Origin: Daphnia carinata
Taxonomy: Eukaryota; Arthropoda; Branchiopoda; Diplostraca; Daphniidae
Assembly: GCF_022539665.2 (NCBI RefSeq)
Contig: NC_081339.1
Location: 6,200,367 to 6,264,366, forward strand
Direction: 5' to 3'
Length of the DNA stretch: 64,000 nt
In this document: in pieces, positions 52,269-64,000 of the stretch
How positions within the stretch are numbered: the stretch's first letter is position 1
Layout: every line of letters begins with the position of its first letter
Program-made: the position numbers and the translations under genes
Notes under the pieces: model-generated
Told to the model about the DNA's origin: nothing
What the model saw: the letters and a program-made list of their open reading frames with translations, nothing else
Databases searched by the model: none

Positions 52269-53189
52269 CGAATTTTTGCAATTCAATCATTGAACAGAAA
52301 TTATTGTTCTGTAGGTACCATATTTCCAAACTGGAAAACGAGGCTATGTGTATGGTAGTTGGTATGTAGACTAATGAGCCCATAGAAAGAAGGAAGTGAA
52401 TCAGCTTAAGTGATAACAGTAGGAACGAGTGCACTGCAAAGTCAGTATGAGTAAACTCTCTGATAAGGTGGGGGCGGGGTGAGTAATGTAAAAGAATTAC
52501 GCGCGAAAAGTACAGAGTTGGCGCCAACCGCTAGGTGGCTTGCGGACTGCTCTCAACGTGATCGAACAGTTCAGCATGTGAAGTCGTGTAGTCCACAGAT
52601 CACACGAGAACGTTAAGATTGAAAATTACATTTTGCTCTGTTTGAAAGGTAAGCATAATGACATTCTATGATATTTTATAAACGTACTAAGGACAATACG
52701 GAAAGAAAAAAGAAAAGCTTGATAAGCAATTTGGTTTTCTAAGAGGGTTCTAATTATAGTTACATCAGGTCAAAGTTGACTTTTTCCTTCACTGTAAATG
52801 ACGAAATTTCAAAGTCCAAATCCAGTTGGTGCGATAGTTATTATTGTTTTAAACTTCATGTAAATGATGAAATTTATTAGCTTGTACTTTGTCAGAGTAA
52901 AGCGTGCTGGAATAATTTCACAAGGGGGTTCAAGCACTGCCCAGTGTTGACATCAAAGAGATTCATGGGTAAAAGATTTCTCAGAGTATATTTAATGCTA
53001 AAATTCTATTATATGTTTATCTGTACAGGCACTGCAAGGCTTCGATGTATGTCTTGACAACAAATATGGATTTAATAATAAGTGAAATGCAATACTAAAG
53101 GCACAAACAATTCAGGCAGTTTAAGGTATCTTACACTAAATAGAAAATTATGACTGGAATTCGAATGAATTATTATTGTTTCCCACTAA
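52269..53189. other. Intergenic, no gene recognised
   Basis: A segment at about 52500-52650 ends at a good donor-like site (AAAG|GTAAGC) and could be a 5' noncoding exon on the + strand, but no partner exon was found. The right end should hold the 3' UTR of the following - strand gene. Confidence 0.35.
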
Positions 53190-54535
53190 CTAGAGAGATG
53201 TTTCAATGGGTGTAGAACTACCACTAGAAGGAGTGGACGACCCACGACGTGAGTTTGCTTGAAAAGATAAATGTCTACGGACACTAGCTCCGTTGCTGCT
53301 AGTAGCTGAAGAAACGGTGGCTGTATCGTCATCTGCCGCAGCCAGTTCTTCCTCGCTTCGACCCTCTGCAATGGTGGAGGACAACACATCCGTTCTTGGA
53401 CTGTAGTGTGGATGAAACCGGTTATTTCGTTGCTGTTGCTGCTGACTAAGCCGACTGGCGATGTAGCTCACTCTAGCACTACGACGAATCAAATTCTCCA
53501 GTGCTGGATGTTTGGTCACTGGACTAATATCAGGAGAAATGGGCGGCCCTCCTTTGACGATTCCGGCTGGTGGAGGTTGGGTAGCTTTGAGTTGCTCTAC
53601 GGCCGATATCTTTTTATTAGACGCCGGGTGATGGAGCTGCTGAAGCAGCTTACGTTTGAAATCGGAAATGGTGGTTCGTTTGACCAATCCGATTGAATGG
53701 ACAACCATTTTCGGTTGTGGAGATGATGACGATGGTGCTGCAGCATCTGATGGTCGCAACGGCCAAGCACCGGGCCGGATATCGACGGAATCGTTCAAGC
53801 TGGACGTAGAAAAGGAACCATCGAGCGAACAAGAGGAAAACGATGGTGTTGGCGATGATTCTCCTTGTTGCTGTTGATGCTGGACATTAACGGGAGATCC
53901 GGAAGCCGTTGAAGAGCTGAATGAATTGGAACGTTTAGCTGAAAATTCCAGGAATCCGCCTTCTTCTGGGCTTTCTCTTCCGCCATTTCTGGATGCCATT
54001 GCAGCTGCTTTCGACGGAGATGGCAGTGTGCTAGTTCTTCTTTCGACATTTCCAGATTTCGGGCTCGGCAAATGGTTTTCAGGTTCGAGTGATGAGCATC
54101 TTCCAGTTAAAGATGCATAATAATCAGCTACTGTTTTGAATCGAGCTGGGAGCGAATTGTAGCGGAAATCTTTTCGTTTAAATTCTGCTGATGTTGACGT
54201 AGATAGCTGGGCTAAAGGCAATGAAGACATCCTGGGCGGAGGAGACAACGACTGATAGCCCGGAAGAGGTGAAGAATTATTGGATGAAGCGCCATTCAAT
54301 TTTGTGATTCCATCGCCATCTATTGGTAAATTTTGTTAAAACATTGCATTTTTTTTTCAAACATTTGTTGTTGTTTTTTGTTAATTGCATTAGAAGGGAA
54401 TAACCATCTTCGACAAGGCCGGATTTCCTGACCAATAAAGAGAAATTGATGTTTTAAAAATACTAAGGCCGTTTATTAGCCAAAAACAGGTTTGTACGAA
54501 AAAAAAAAAAAAAAAAAAAAAAAGGATAAAATTTG

Positions 54536-54566
<31 letters not shown>

Positions 54567-57500
54567 GGAAGAAAGTATTCCGGCCTGGTCGAGTTGGTTT
54601 TCCACGACTTGTCTACAAAAGTATTTAAATCATAGTTTTAAAGTAATGAACTCGATTTCATCAAGGAACTACAAGAACGATTTGTGATGAAAGCCCTGAA
54701 AAATCCAACTCTAATTAATAAATAAAGGATGCAAAACGATCAAGCGGAATTGGGTGCGGTGCAATAATAGAAGCCAGGCCGTGAAAAAAGAAAAAGCAAA
54801 CAAAAAACTTGCAAGGATTCAGGCACAAAGGTCACAAACAAAATTGTCATGCAGTTTGAGAAAAGAAAAAAAAAAAAAAACATTTATGGCATGGCAGGAA
54901 GAAAAACAAAACATAAAACGATATCGTGAGGTAAATACTGTTGGAAAAAAAAAACATGGCAAGCAAAATGGAAATTCTAATTGTGTGCATTACCAAATGT
55001 CAGTGTTGTTTCTGCGATTACCTGGAGTGATGTTGAAGAAGCTGGGACGATCCTGCGCATTGGTCGGTGGACGGACGACCGGACTAGGTGGAACACCGTT
55101 CAATCCGGATTTCTTGTTCGTCATGGAAATATCCAATCCACTGCCACCACTCGAATTGAGGCTGCTGACACTGCCGCTCTTGTTTTGATGGGTCGGTGAT
55201 GAAAAGATTTTGGGATTAACTAATAAACGAGGACCGCCGTAAATGCGCCTTCCGGCCACGTTGGGATTATTGATTCCATTGGTAGGCTTTACGAGCAGTG
55301 GGCTGGATGTCATCATTGCTGGACTGGACACTTGACGATTGTAAAATTGCCTACTAGGCCGGGCATTGGAGCTGGCCTGGACGGCATTGAAAGCCGGATT
55401 GGATATTTGCTTGACCAACATGGGGCTCTTGATGGCATAATTCATTGGCTGGCCAGTGTTATTGGCCCATCTGTCGGTCAAGTGTCCCGAAATGAATTGA
55501 CCCGTTCCAGCCATCTGTCGGGGTCTCGTCTCTCCATTGACTGCGAATCCGCTTACGGTGTGGCTAAGTGGAGCGAGTCTGCTGGACACGGGAGCCGTCG
55601 ATAGAGTCTGATTGGCTTTGCGGTAGCTGTCGGATCGATTGCGCTGGAACGCGCCATCACTTGCGTTGTCCACCTGGTCGTCTACGTTGGCCAGTCGATA
55701 GCTGTCGGATCGCGAGACCATAATCGTCGGAATTCCATTTCCAGTCGATGAACTTTGCCCGTCTGGTTGGGTCCTCACGGCTGGAATCGTTGAGGATGAA
55801 CGCACACTGTTGAACGCCGGAGCTGGCCGGTACGGAGGCGGACTGAGAGGCTTACTCTGATGACTCACGGTTGCTCCAGTCGATCCGATCGGGTTCGGAC
55901 GGAAAGCCGATGTTCCAGGATCCAATTTCCTTTCTTGATTTTGGCCCGGCTCGACGAACGTGCTGTGCCCAGCTTGGGCCTTTCTCCTCTTCAAAGAGTC
56001 TGAGCTGTAGACGACTTTGCCATCGGAATCCAACGTCACCCTAGCGCCCCGCTTCTTGCGTTCCAGCGAACTGGAACGCGAACTCTCGCTGCTTCCGGCG
56101 GACGAAAACGGTTGAATCGTTTCGGAATCGGCCGTTGGCAGCTGACTGAGGGCGACGAGTTCCTGGTCGGTTGGACATTTGACCACGGACGCCTTGATGA
56201 CGATGGGCGTCGCTTCGGTGGAGGCTGGAACGGCAGCCGGAAGGTCAGCCACGTTGACCCGCGTCCTACCCGCCGGACGGACATCGGACGCGGCCACTTG
56301 TTGGAGGAATGCGGATTGAATGTGGGACTCGAGACTCGTCGCGCGTGCAGTTCCAGCAACGTCTTGGAAATCCTCGTCGCTGGGCAACGGAGTGATGGAT
56401 GGAGTGATGACGCACATGGCCGGAATGCGCTCAATTTGGGTCAGATTGGCTCGCATGGGCTCTGCTTCCGGCGAATGTAAGGTGTCTACTTCGTTGTTTC
56501 TCAATTGTTTTAACGCATCCGCAATTTCTTTCGATTCCGCTTCGCTCACTAATTCCGGAAGTTTGCGGATTTGGCCGGAATCGACGGAATTTCGGTTGCT
56601 GCCGTTGCGCGGCGGCGGTTCCGGCGGTTGGCTGTTCCTCTTTTTTCGGCTGTTGAGCCCATCCGGCCGGAATATGACTGTACCGGCCGAGCTGGTGGTT
56701 GCGCTGGACAGCGTGCTCCCCTTGCCGAATAGTTCGTATTCATTTTCCGGCGTGGCCACGACCATCGCCTGGCCACAAGTGCTGCCGCCGGAAGCGGAAC
56801 TCATTCCGGATGAGCGATCACTGCCGTTGGTTTCCTTCTCCACGGTGACGGACGTCCGATTCTTGTGTAAACTTCCATCACTTTGGCCTTCCTGTTAATT
56901 CATATTAAACAATTTTTAATTGATTTAGATTTAAATAGAATTGAAAAAAAAAGGGACCTTGAGGGTTTTGAGGCCGCTGTCGATGTGGAAGGAGGTGTAA
57001 TAGCCTTCGGCGTCGCAGCTGTACAGCGAACTCGTTTCCAGATCGAGTTCGTTGTGATTGGGGTGGCCGTTTTCTGCTCGATGGATGCTGGATGTTGTGG
57101 TGGCGCTGCAATCGTCGCCCGAAAGGGCCGAATCGGCGTCCATTTCGGGCGAAAACGATCTGGCCGTTTGCGGCTGCTGGACGAGCCTCGGATGACGTTG
57201 AGCCAAAGGCGACACTGTTGCCTTGTGGTGTTGATGATGATGATGATGATGACGCGGATGATCGGAATCGAGCGAAGCTCTGGTACTGCAAGAACTGCCG
57301 GACGCTGACCAATTGCCGGACGACGATCGGCCGTCTTCTTTATTTTCCTTGTTGCCCCGCAGTTTCACCTTTAGATGATGTGTGTGGTAAAATATTTCAA
57401 TGAATTTGCATCAAAGTAAAATTAAACAATTCCATTTAAAAACTCGAATTTCGTTTTAGATATTTGAGCTGGCGTTTTAGACGGTTGGGCAAAAAAGGAA

Positions 57501-60500
57501 AACAAGTTGCTGACAAGCGTTTTGATCCGCATGGCGCGCACACAATGGAAGCGTGAAACGTTCCGAGTCCAATTTCAAATGGCTTTTGTATGCACGCTGG
57601 ATAATGCGACACGAGAGACGGACGTGTCACCCACCGTGAAAAGCCTAAAAATTTCTCTTCCTTTCTGCTCTGTGGAACGTTATCGTGTTTCACGAGGGGA
57701 GGGAAAAATGCGAAGCTGGAACGTGTTTGTTTTTTTTTTGTTTCCAGTGCAAATGGATTTCAACACGTTTTTTTTTTTTTTTTTTTTTTGTCATTTGGAA
57801 ACGGCGTGCCCATGTACGTATTTCTCTTAAATATCTAATGATCAACGATGAAAAAGAAAAAAGAACTTACACCTCGCATGGCTGGACGGGCAGTGCCCAA
57901 CGTTCCAAATTCTTTTTCGCTGGGAATGAGTTCGTAGAGATCGCAATCTCTTGCGTTCGATTCGACCCGCTTTGGATCGCCAGCAGCTGCGTTTGCATTG
58001 CAATGAGGTGGCGCGTGAACATCAACCTGAATCGCTGCGTTTTTTTTTAAATTTTTTTAAATGATTGAAAGTTGAATTCAATTATCTCATTTGATTTGAT
58101 TAGGAAAGGGCGAGAACCGAGAACCTGTTGGAGCCGAAACGAAGGTGTGATCTGTTCCCAATCGTCTCAGACGGGAAATGGTGTTCATCATGGCGCCGGA
58201 ACGGGTCCGCGTGGCCGTCACGAGATTGCCGGCCGTCACCTGGACAACCAGTTCGCTGGAGGCGTGCGACGTGGCGTCGGTCGTCGTGTTGCACATGGAC
58301 TGCGTGTTGGTGTCGCTCTCGTCGTACGACATGTCGGACGACGTCAAGGCCGAGCCGGCCGAGGCTGCTTTGCTGCCCGTCGAGGGCGTCGTCATCAACG
58401 ACGTCCTCAGCAAATGCACCAAATTCAATCGCTGACGCAACGAACTCCTCGATCCGCACTTTTCTCCGTCATTGCTTCACAACGCCCCATCATCAATGTT
58501 TCGATTAATTGAATTTTCGAATTTTAATAGAATTTTAATTGAATTTCAAGGTCCAACCTGTTGAGGGTGTCGGCGGTGAGGGCGTGTTGGATGTCGTTGC
58601 GATCGCCGTCGCACGCGATCGTGTTGCGTCGCTTCTTGGTCGACTTCTTTTTGCTGCGCTTGCGGCCCTTGACGGCCCGTTGCGCTTCGTTGGCCTGTCC
58701 GGCCGCGGCCGACGCGTCGACGTACTCGAAGTGCTGCAGCGAGCGCCTGAATTGGGTCATGCGCTCGAAACCGGAGCCCGTCACGTCCAGACGCACCACC
58801 TCGGCTGGAAAGACTTGCGAAGCGGCCGCTTTGGCCTTTTCCTCGGGCGATGGCAACCTGTTTTCGTTTCAAAGTTCAACATGAATGTGCGACATGAATG
58901 AGTGCACGTTAATGATAATCGTGTCACATCATCTTATAGGTGATGTGGCATCATCCCGTCTGGAAACAAAAGACTCTCGATTCGTAATTGCTCACGTGAT
59001 TACGTTTCTCGGCACGACTATCATTTTCCTAATATTTTTGACGACGACATTCTTTTGTTTTTCTAGTATGATGAAGAGAGAGGTTACCTGTGTGGCAGGG
59101 CGGCATCGGTGTGATCAATTGGACGGCGGTTGTCTGGTCCGACAGGTGCAGATAGATCGTCGAGGACGCCTTCGTCATCGGTGAGCCATTCCCTCATATG
59201 AGCCAAACTTGCCGGTCGGCGCGTTTCAATCTCCAGGACGTTGGAACGGTGTTTGCGGCGTCGAGCGACGCAACGTGGCGCCCAGCTCCATCAGACGGCC
59301 GTAATCGGCCGCGTCCAAGTAACAGCCGTTGACGCCTTTGCCGCCGTTGGCCATGAGCAGCACTAAGCTCTCGGGCCGGTTGACGGCCGGCGAAGCGTCC
59401 AGCTGTGCGGCTCTGTCGTACAAGACGGCCACAGCTTTGGGTCGGTTGGATGCCGTCAGCAAATTCAGTTCCGGCTGTTTTTTTTTTTTTGTTTAATCAA
59501 AAGTGGCATTCGTTTATGCAAATTGCATCGTATCGACGAACTTCGTGATCAAGTCATTAAAAGGTCTTTTTTTTTTGGGGGGTGGGGGGGGGGTTCTATT
59601 ATCTTAACGATGGCAATGGCTATTAAAAATGTTTATCTCGTTCCATTAGACAGGATGACGGCCTCAATTTGCTATTGGAATTTCCCTTTTTTTTTTTATT
59701 TAAAAGAACAGAGTGGGGCCGCCATCTGGCGCCGTCTGGTAAGTCTTTTTTTTTTCTTTTTTCTTTTGTATCAGCCGCATCCTTGAGATGATGATCTTTT
59801 TCTGTTTTTTTTTTTTTTTTTTTTGTAGGTTCAATTCTAATTGGAAAATCAGCTTTGCCTTCTCCTACGCACTAAAAAAGGGCGTAGGAGGTACAGCGAC
59901 GAGCTATTTTTTGTACGCTTCTCAATTTTTTGGAAAGGAACATGGGAAGAAGGTGGCTGACACTTACCACTTGAGTTGGTGTTGCAGTAGCAGCTGCGGC
60001 ACTGCCACTTGTGAAGTGATTGGTCTTGTGATCGTGACTGAAGGCTGCCAAATCGCCTTCGGCTAAAAAAAAAAAAAAAAAAAAAAGACGTGGAATGAAT
60101 CATCATCGTAGGGAAATCAACCTCTTTTATTTATTTCTTTCAAACTTAAAAAGGGCCAATGATAACATTTTCTATACACGTTCTTTCACTGACATCTTGA
60201 TGTCTTCTGGGCTCGACGTCCTACATACTTTTCGTTGGCCCATCTGCAGCAACAAACGTCGGTTCTCGTGGGGGATAACGTGAAACGTAAAGATGGCTAA
60301 CGGGAAAGAAAGTACTAAACATTCCTTTTGATTTGTCTCTTATCTTTCATCTGAAAATGTTGTACATGTTACGACCACGACCGATGCAACATACAAGACC
60401 AAACGAAAGAGAAATCAGGCCGTCCGCCCTTCCTCCCTTTCGAATGTTGCATCGTCAGAGCATCTCTCGTCCACAAGAGACAACAAAAGAAAATGTAAGT

Positions 60501-61192
60501 AGAATTCCCTTTTTTTTTTTTTTTTCTTCTTATCATCCGATCTGGAACGTCTCTCCTGTTGAGACTTGCATCCCTACCCTCTCTGCTTTAGTATTTTGTT
60601 TACCCTCCCCCCCTCTGCCCAACTGTCGGTGTAGGGAAGATAAGAATTTTTCTCGAAAAAAAAAAAGCCCTCGCAACAACGAGTCGGACATGATTCGACA
60701 CGAAAATTCAAACACGCAGCATTTTTTTTTTTTTTTTTTTCAATCATCGTGTCATGAAGGGACTAGGCGTTGCGTGTTGGGGGGGGGGAGAACGGGCCCT
60801 CGCTATCCAGTAGACTGTGAAAATCACTCGTCTCTTTTTTTTTCTTATTCCCGGAAACGCTGGAACTTGAAAATCGATTTCGATCGACACGACCTCAAAA
60901 CTCGAAAGATTCTTTTAGCATCTTCAGAGATGCTAAGAATCTTCATTTTTTTTTTATTGTTTTTTTTGGGGGGGGGTTGAAAAAGAGAAAGGTATTTGAG
61001 GGACCACCCTGCTTTCCCTCCCCCCCCGGTCATGTTTCACTTGCGCCCCCTGTTGCCAAAATGCGATTGGTCACACACAGCTCTTACACGACCAAGCACA
61101 CACACACACACACAGGGGTGCTGTTGTGTCTATGACAACAATAACAAAAGAGCCACCGATTTCCCACGAATCGAATTCATCCACACACGTAG

Positions 61193-61236
<44 letters not shown>

Positions 61237-63541
61237 GCCAGTTGTGCATGGACTGGCAGGAGCCCAGTCAAAAGCACCCGGATTCTTTTGTATTTTTTTT
61301 TTTTTTTTTCCCTTTAGACAGGGAGTTGGGGAAGGAATGAGCCGTTACGATGGTGACAAAAGATTGCGTTCCCTGCCCCATCATGTAGAACGCCGACCGA
61401 TGAAAAGATAACACAACAACAAAAAAAAAAAAACATCCAACCCCACACACGTACGTTAAAAAAAAAACAAGGGGCGGGGGGGGGGGGATGAATTTGTTTC
61501 GAAATAAAAAAAAAAAAAAATTGAAATGTTGGGAATAGGCCGAGAGATGCAATCATTTCAAGACGTTCAAAATGCAGCCGGCCAAGTGCGTTGGGGCGTG
61601 GCTCGCATTTTTATCACAACCCCTACCATATGCAAAGCGGGTCGCCTCACGATGTGCTTTCCTTTGACTCACTTAAAAAAAAAACAATGAAAATTGAAAG
61701 AAGGGGAAGATGGTTGCGTTATTTGATAGGATCAACCGTCGGCAATCCAAAACAAGAAAGCCCTACGCATTTCTCTCTCCCTCCTCCCCCCCCCCCCTTT
61801 AACGTAATTCATAATCAAAAAAGAGGAAAATAAATGCTTATAGCATCCACGTGCGCCTACAGCCCTTTTTTTTTTTCGTATCACATTTTCTACTTCTTAT
61901 CGTACCCCGCGGTATATTTAAATGTTCTTCCCAACCCCCCTGTACGTCGTAAATAGTTTTTCTTCTTCTTCTTCTTGAAAGTAGAAACCCCCTGAAGGAT
62001 ATTTCCCTCTTCTTCTTCGTTTTTTTGTTGAACACAGGTCACTAAGGGGTGGGTGCTGTTTGTGCCGAGTGATTTGTTGTTTAAAAATATTTCAACAAAA
62101 AAAAAAAAAAAAAAAAAAAAAAAACCAAGAGGAAATGAGGGGTAGGAATTTTCTTTAAAGAAATAGAAAACGGGTTTTTTTTTTGTTTTTTTTTTTTTTT
62201 CAATCGGCTTTGAACTCTTTCGTGTTTTGGGGAACTAAAAAGGAAAGACCGCCGGCCACATATTTCATCCTGTCCGTCTATCAACATTTTTATACGGCCG
62301 ATGCAAGAAATGGTTTGTTTTTTTTTTTTTTTTTTTCAAAAACTACAATTTCTTGTACAATCATTTTTGATTGGCATCACCTGTCCTTATATCAACGTTG
62401 GATTGAACAGGGGTGGGGGTGGGGGGGGTTGACTATATTTAATTACAAAGGTAAGAAGAGATAGTCCGGAAGTGCGATGACCCTCAATTTCATCCGTTCT
62501 TTTTTTTTTGTTTGTTTTTAGGGGTTGAGGAGGATAATCCTCATAACTTGACACCAAACTGATATCGTACAGGAAAACTTAAACAAATGCGTTGACGAAA
62601 TCCTTATTCGAAACTTCCTCCTTTTTCAAACTTGAAAAAGCCATTGATGCTCGTCTCTTTTTTTCTTTTCATTTTGTTTGCTGGGAAAGTGTGTAGTCTC
62701 TACCTTCTGTCTCTCCCTGCCATGCTACCCAGAGGCCGTAGAACCCTCGGCTTTGTTTATGTTCCACCGGCTACTGGAACAGCAATCTTCTTCTCGTCGT
62801 GTGGTTTTCAACAAAAACGAAAAGGAAACAGTTCATTACGCTTGGTCAATCAAGGCCAATGTTTCTTTTCTTTTTCTTTTTTTCTTTTTTTTTTTTCCCT
62901 CAAATTCTTTTCATTTGATTTATTTGGAAATGCATTCCAGGCAAACTGACCAGTATCTCATGCCTAACAAAAGGAAACGCGAGTTTTGAGAATGAACCAA
63001 ACGAATCACAGGATGAAAATGTTGTCCTCATACAAGAAGAAGACGTCTATTGGCTTTTTGGGCAGAAAAGGGGGGTTGGGTAATTCTAATAAATACCCAA
63101 CCGGAAACAGGAAATGGTGGTACCCTGAACAACCCCACTGGCGGGCACACATGCTTTTGCGTCAGCCCTAAACATAGAACCCCCCCCCCCCCCCCCCAAA
63201 CATAACACATGACGTCGTATTTGGTCGTACTTACGTATGGCGACTGCTCGTGAATCGAGACGCTGATCGGCGTCGGTTTGGAGCCGGTCGAGTCGTTGAC
63301 GTAATTGAACGGTGCGTCGATGCAAATCGTTGGCTTGGTCGTGGCACTGCGTAAAGATGTCGGACGCCAGCGATACCAACGAGGCCAATTGCCTCAGACA
63401 AGCAGACAGCGTGTGATTGCTGATGCACTGACGCACGTCATCGTCGTCTGCTACGTTCGTCAAACTGGTGCGACCTTGTTGGTCGGTCGTCGACAATCGA
63501 CTTAGACGCACCGGTGTCACTTGCCGCAACACGAACGGCAT
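53190..63541 (-). CDS. gukh: NHS / GUK-holder family protein
   Basis: Nine coding exons on the - strand: 63541-63235, 60062-59968, 59474-59088, 58857-58558, 58405-58125, 57986-57871, 57368-56958, 56891-55022, 54319-53190, about 1631 aa. The N terminus MPFVLRQV and the helix LSACLRQLASLVSLASDIF match the WAVE-homology start of NHS proteins. LNLLTASNRPKAVAVLYDRA parallels the conserved NHS TRPPCVEELH region. LPSPEEKAKAAASQVFPAEV, FRRSL and KKRRNTI parallel conserved NHS blocks. Near the C terminus are DAEGYYTSFHIDSGLK and TTISDFKRKLLQQ. NHS proteins regulate actin and cell shape; Drosophila GUK-holder binds the guanylate-kinase domain of Discs large. Exon 3 (59474-59088) needs a one-base frame change near 59260. 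Intron 1 is about 3.2 kb. Confidence 0.85.
54500..54562. repeat. Poly(A)-type low-complexity tract in the last intron of the NHS-like gene
   Basis: Two A runs of more than 20 bases are separated by a short GGATAAAATTTG segment, and the tract lies inside the 54320-55021 intron. On the gene's own strand these are T runs. Confidence 0.8.
60063..63234. repeat. First intron of the NHS-like gene, rich in mononucleotide and dinucleotide runs
   Basis: It contains CA repeats at about 61098-61115, A runs at about 61198-61233 and 62097-62124, several T runs, a G run near 61480 and a C run at 63181-63197. No coding exon was supportable inside; the open frames here are products of the homopolymer runs. 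Such density of runs also lowers confidence in assembly accuracy. Confidence 0.6.
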
Positions 63542-64000
63542 TTTTCTTTCTTCTTATTGATTCAACATCAAACGAAAAGCTGATGACATTTGTTTTTATC
63601 GTTTTGCTAAAACTCAACTAAACTATAGTCCCAACCGTTTGACAGACGTTTGAACGCACGGCCGGTGTTTTTGAACGTGCGACCAGCCCGCTCGACTCCA
63701 CTACAACAACTGGCCAAGATATAGAAATGTGAAAAGAAAGACTGCCGGCTTGGTACTCTCTTTTTCCTTCTCTCTCTCTCTCTCTCTCTTTTCCCACTCT
63801 TTTTTATTATCCACTCTTTACACCCACTTCGTTTGTGGATAGGACTACTATATATATTTCACAAGAGAAAGAGATGGAGGGGGGGGGGGGGGGATATATA
63901 GTATGGCACACTGGAACACTGAAACTGGAAAAGAAAAAAAAAAGACCAGCTGAAGAGAGGAAAGAGCCTCTGGGGTGTTTGAGAGTTATTAGAGACCTTC
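63542..64000 (-). promoter_or_regulatory. 5' flank and promoter region of the NHS-like gene
   Basis: Upstream of the ATG at 63541. It contains a CT dinucleotide run (about 63769-63789), a G run (about 63881-63893) and TATATAT sequences near 63850 and 63896. The transcription start could not be placed. Confidence 0.35.

Noticed and set aside
56112-58512. Several long + strand frames over the NHS-like exons
   Set aside because: GC-rich antisense shadows; the - strand exons connect by consensus splice sites and match a known family.
61198-61233. Long A run as a possible retroposed poly(A) tail
   Set aside because: No adjacent retroposed coding sequence or target-site duplication; similar homopolymer runs occur throughout this intron.
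1-64000. CRISPR arrays, tRNA or rRNA genes, bacterial operons
   Set aside because: No regular direct repeats with unique spacers, no tRNA B-box-like sequence in context, and pervasive introns indicate animal nuclear DNA.

Overview
The window looks like nuclear DNA of a branchiopod crustacean, most likely Daphnia. Many short introns (about 55-120 bp) with GT..AG borders split small exons. Metazoan secreted families are abundant: type-2 chitin-binding proteins, S1 proteases, C1q proteins and a Thr-rich mucin. At the right end is an NHS/GUK-holder orthologue. No bacterial operon, CRISPR, tRNA or rRNA gene was recognised. All exon models come from reading splice sites and reading-frame phase by eye, not from transcripts.

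Layout. 1-2255: the end of one and all of a second chitin-binding (peritrophin-like) gene, + strand. 3450-4709: an array of nine exon-like repeats of unknown nature. 6328-9046: small secreted proteins, including a Pro/Arg-rich peptide on the - strand. 9676-11081: a RING/coiled-coil protein. 12605-16445: three tandem four-transmembrane (4TM) genes. 18060-22454: two - strand serine protease homologues with C-terminal chitin-binding domains and altered catalytic serines. 23402-24695: a mucin-like protein with about twenty 30-bp repeats. 28750-37330: a tandem segmental duplication carrying two - strand C1q genes, a fourth 4TM gene (+) in the second copy and its truncated remnant in the first. 38459-39758: a GT31 beta-1,3-galactosyltransferase-like gene. 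39876-52268: four more 4TM genes on the - strand, a third C1q gene (+), an intact S1 protease (-), and a RING/B-box/coiled-coil gene with a degenerate cyclophilin-like C terminus (+). 53190-63541: one large - strand gene of the NHS/GUK-holder family, nine coding exons, with low-complexity introns.

How the genes may relate. Apart from the last gene, most products are secreted or membrane proteins expected at an epithelial or cuticular surface. They include chitin binders, pseudoproteases, C1q lectin-like proteins, a mucin, a candidate antimicrobial peptide and a Golgi glycosyltransferase. Joint action is inference only. The clearest structural theme is eight 4TM paralogues with near-identical intron phases (0, 2, 1), interleaved with duplicated immune-type genes. 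The least conventional protein is the RING/B-box/coiled-coil/cyclophilin-like one, whose domain order parallels TRIM-cyclophilin fusions.
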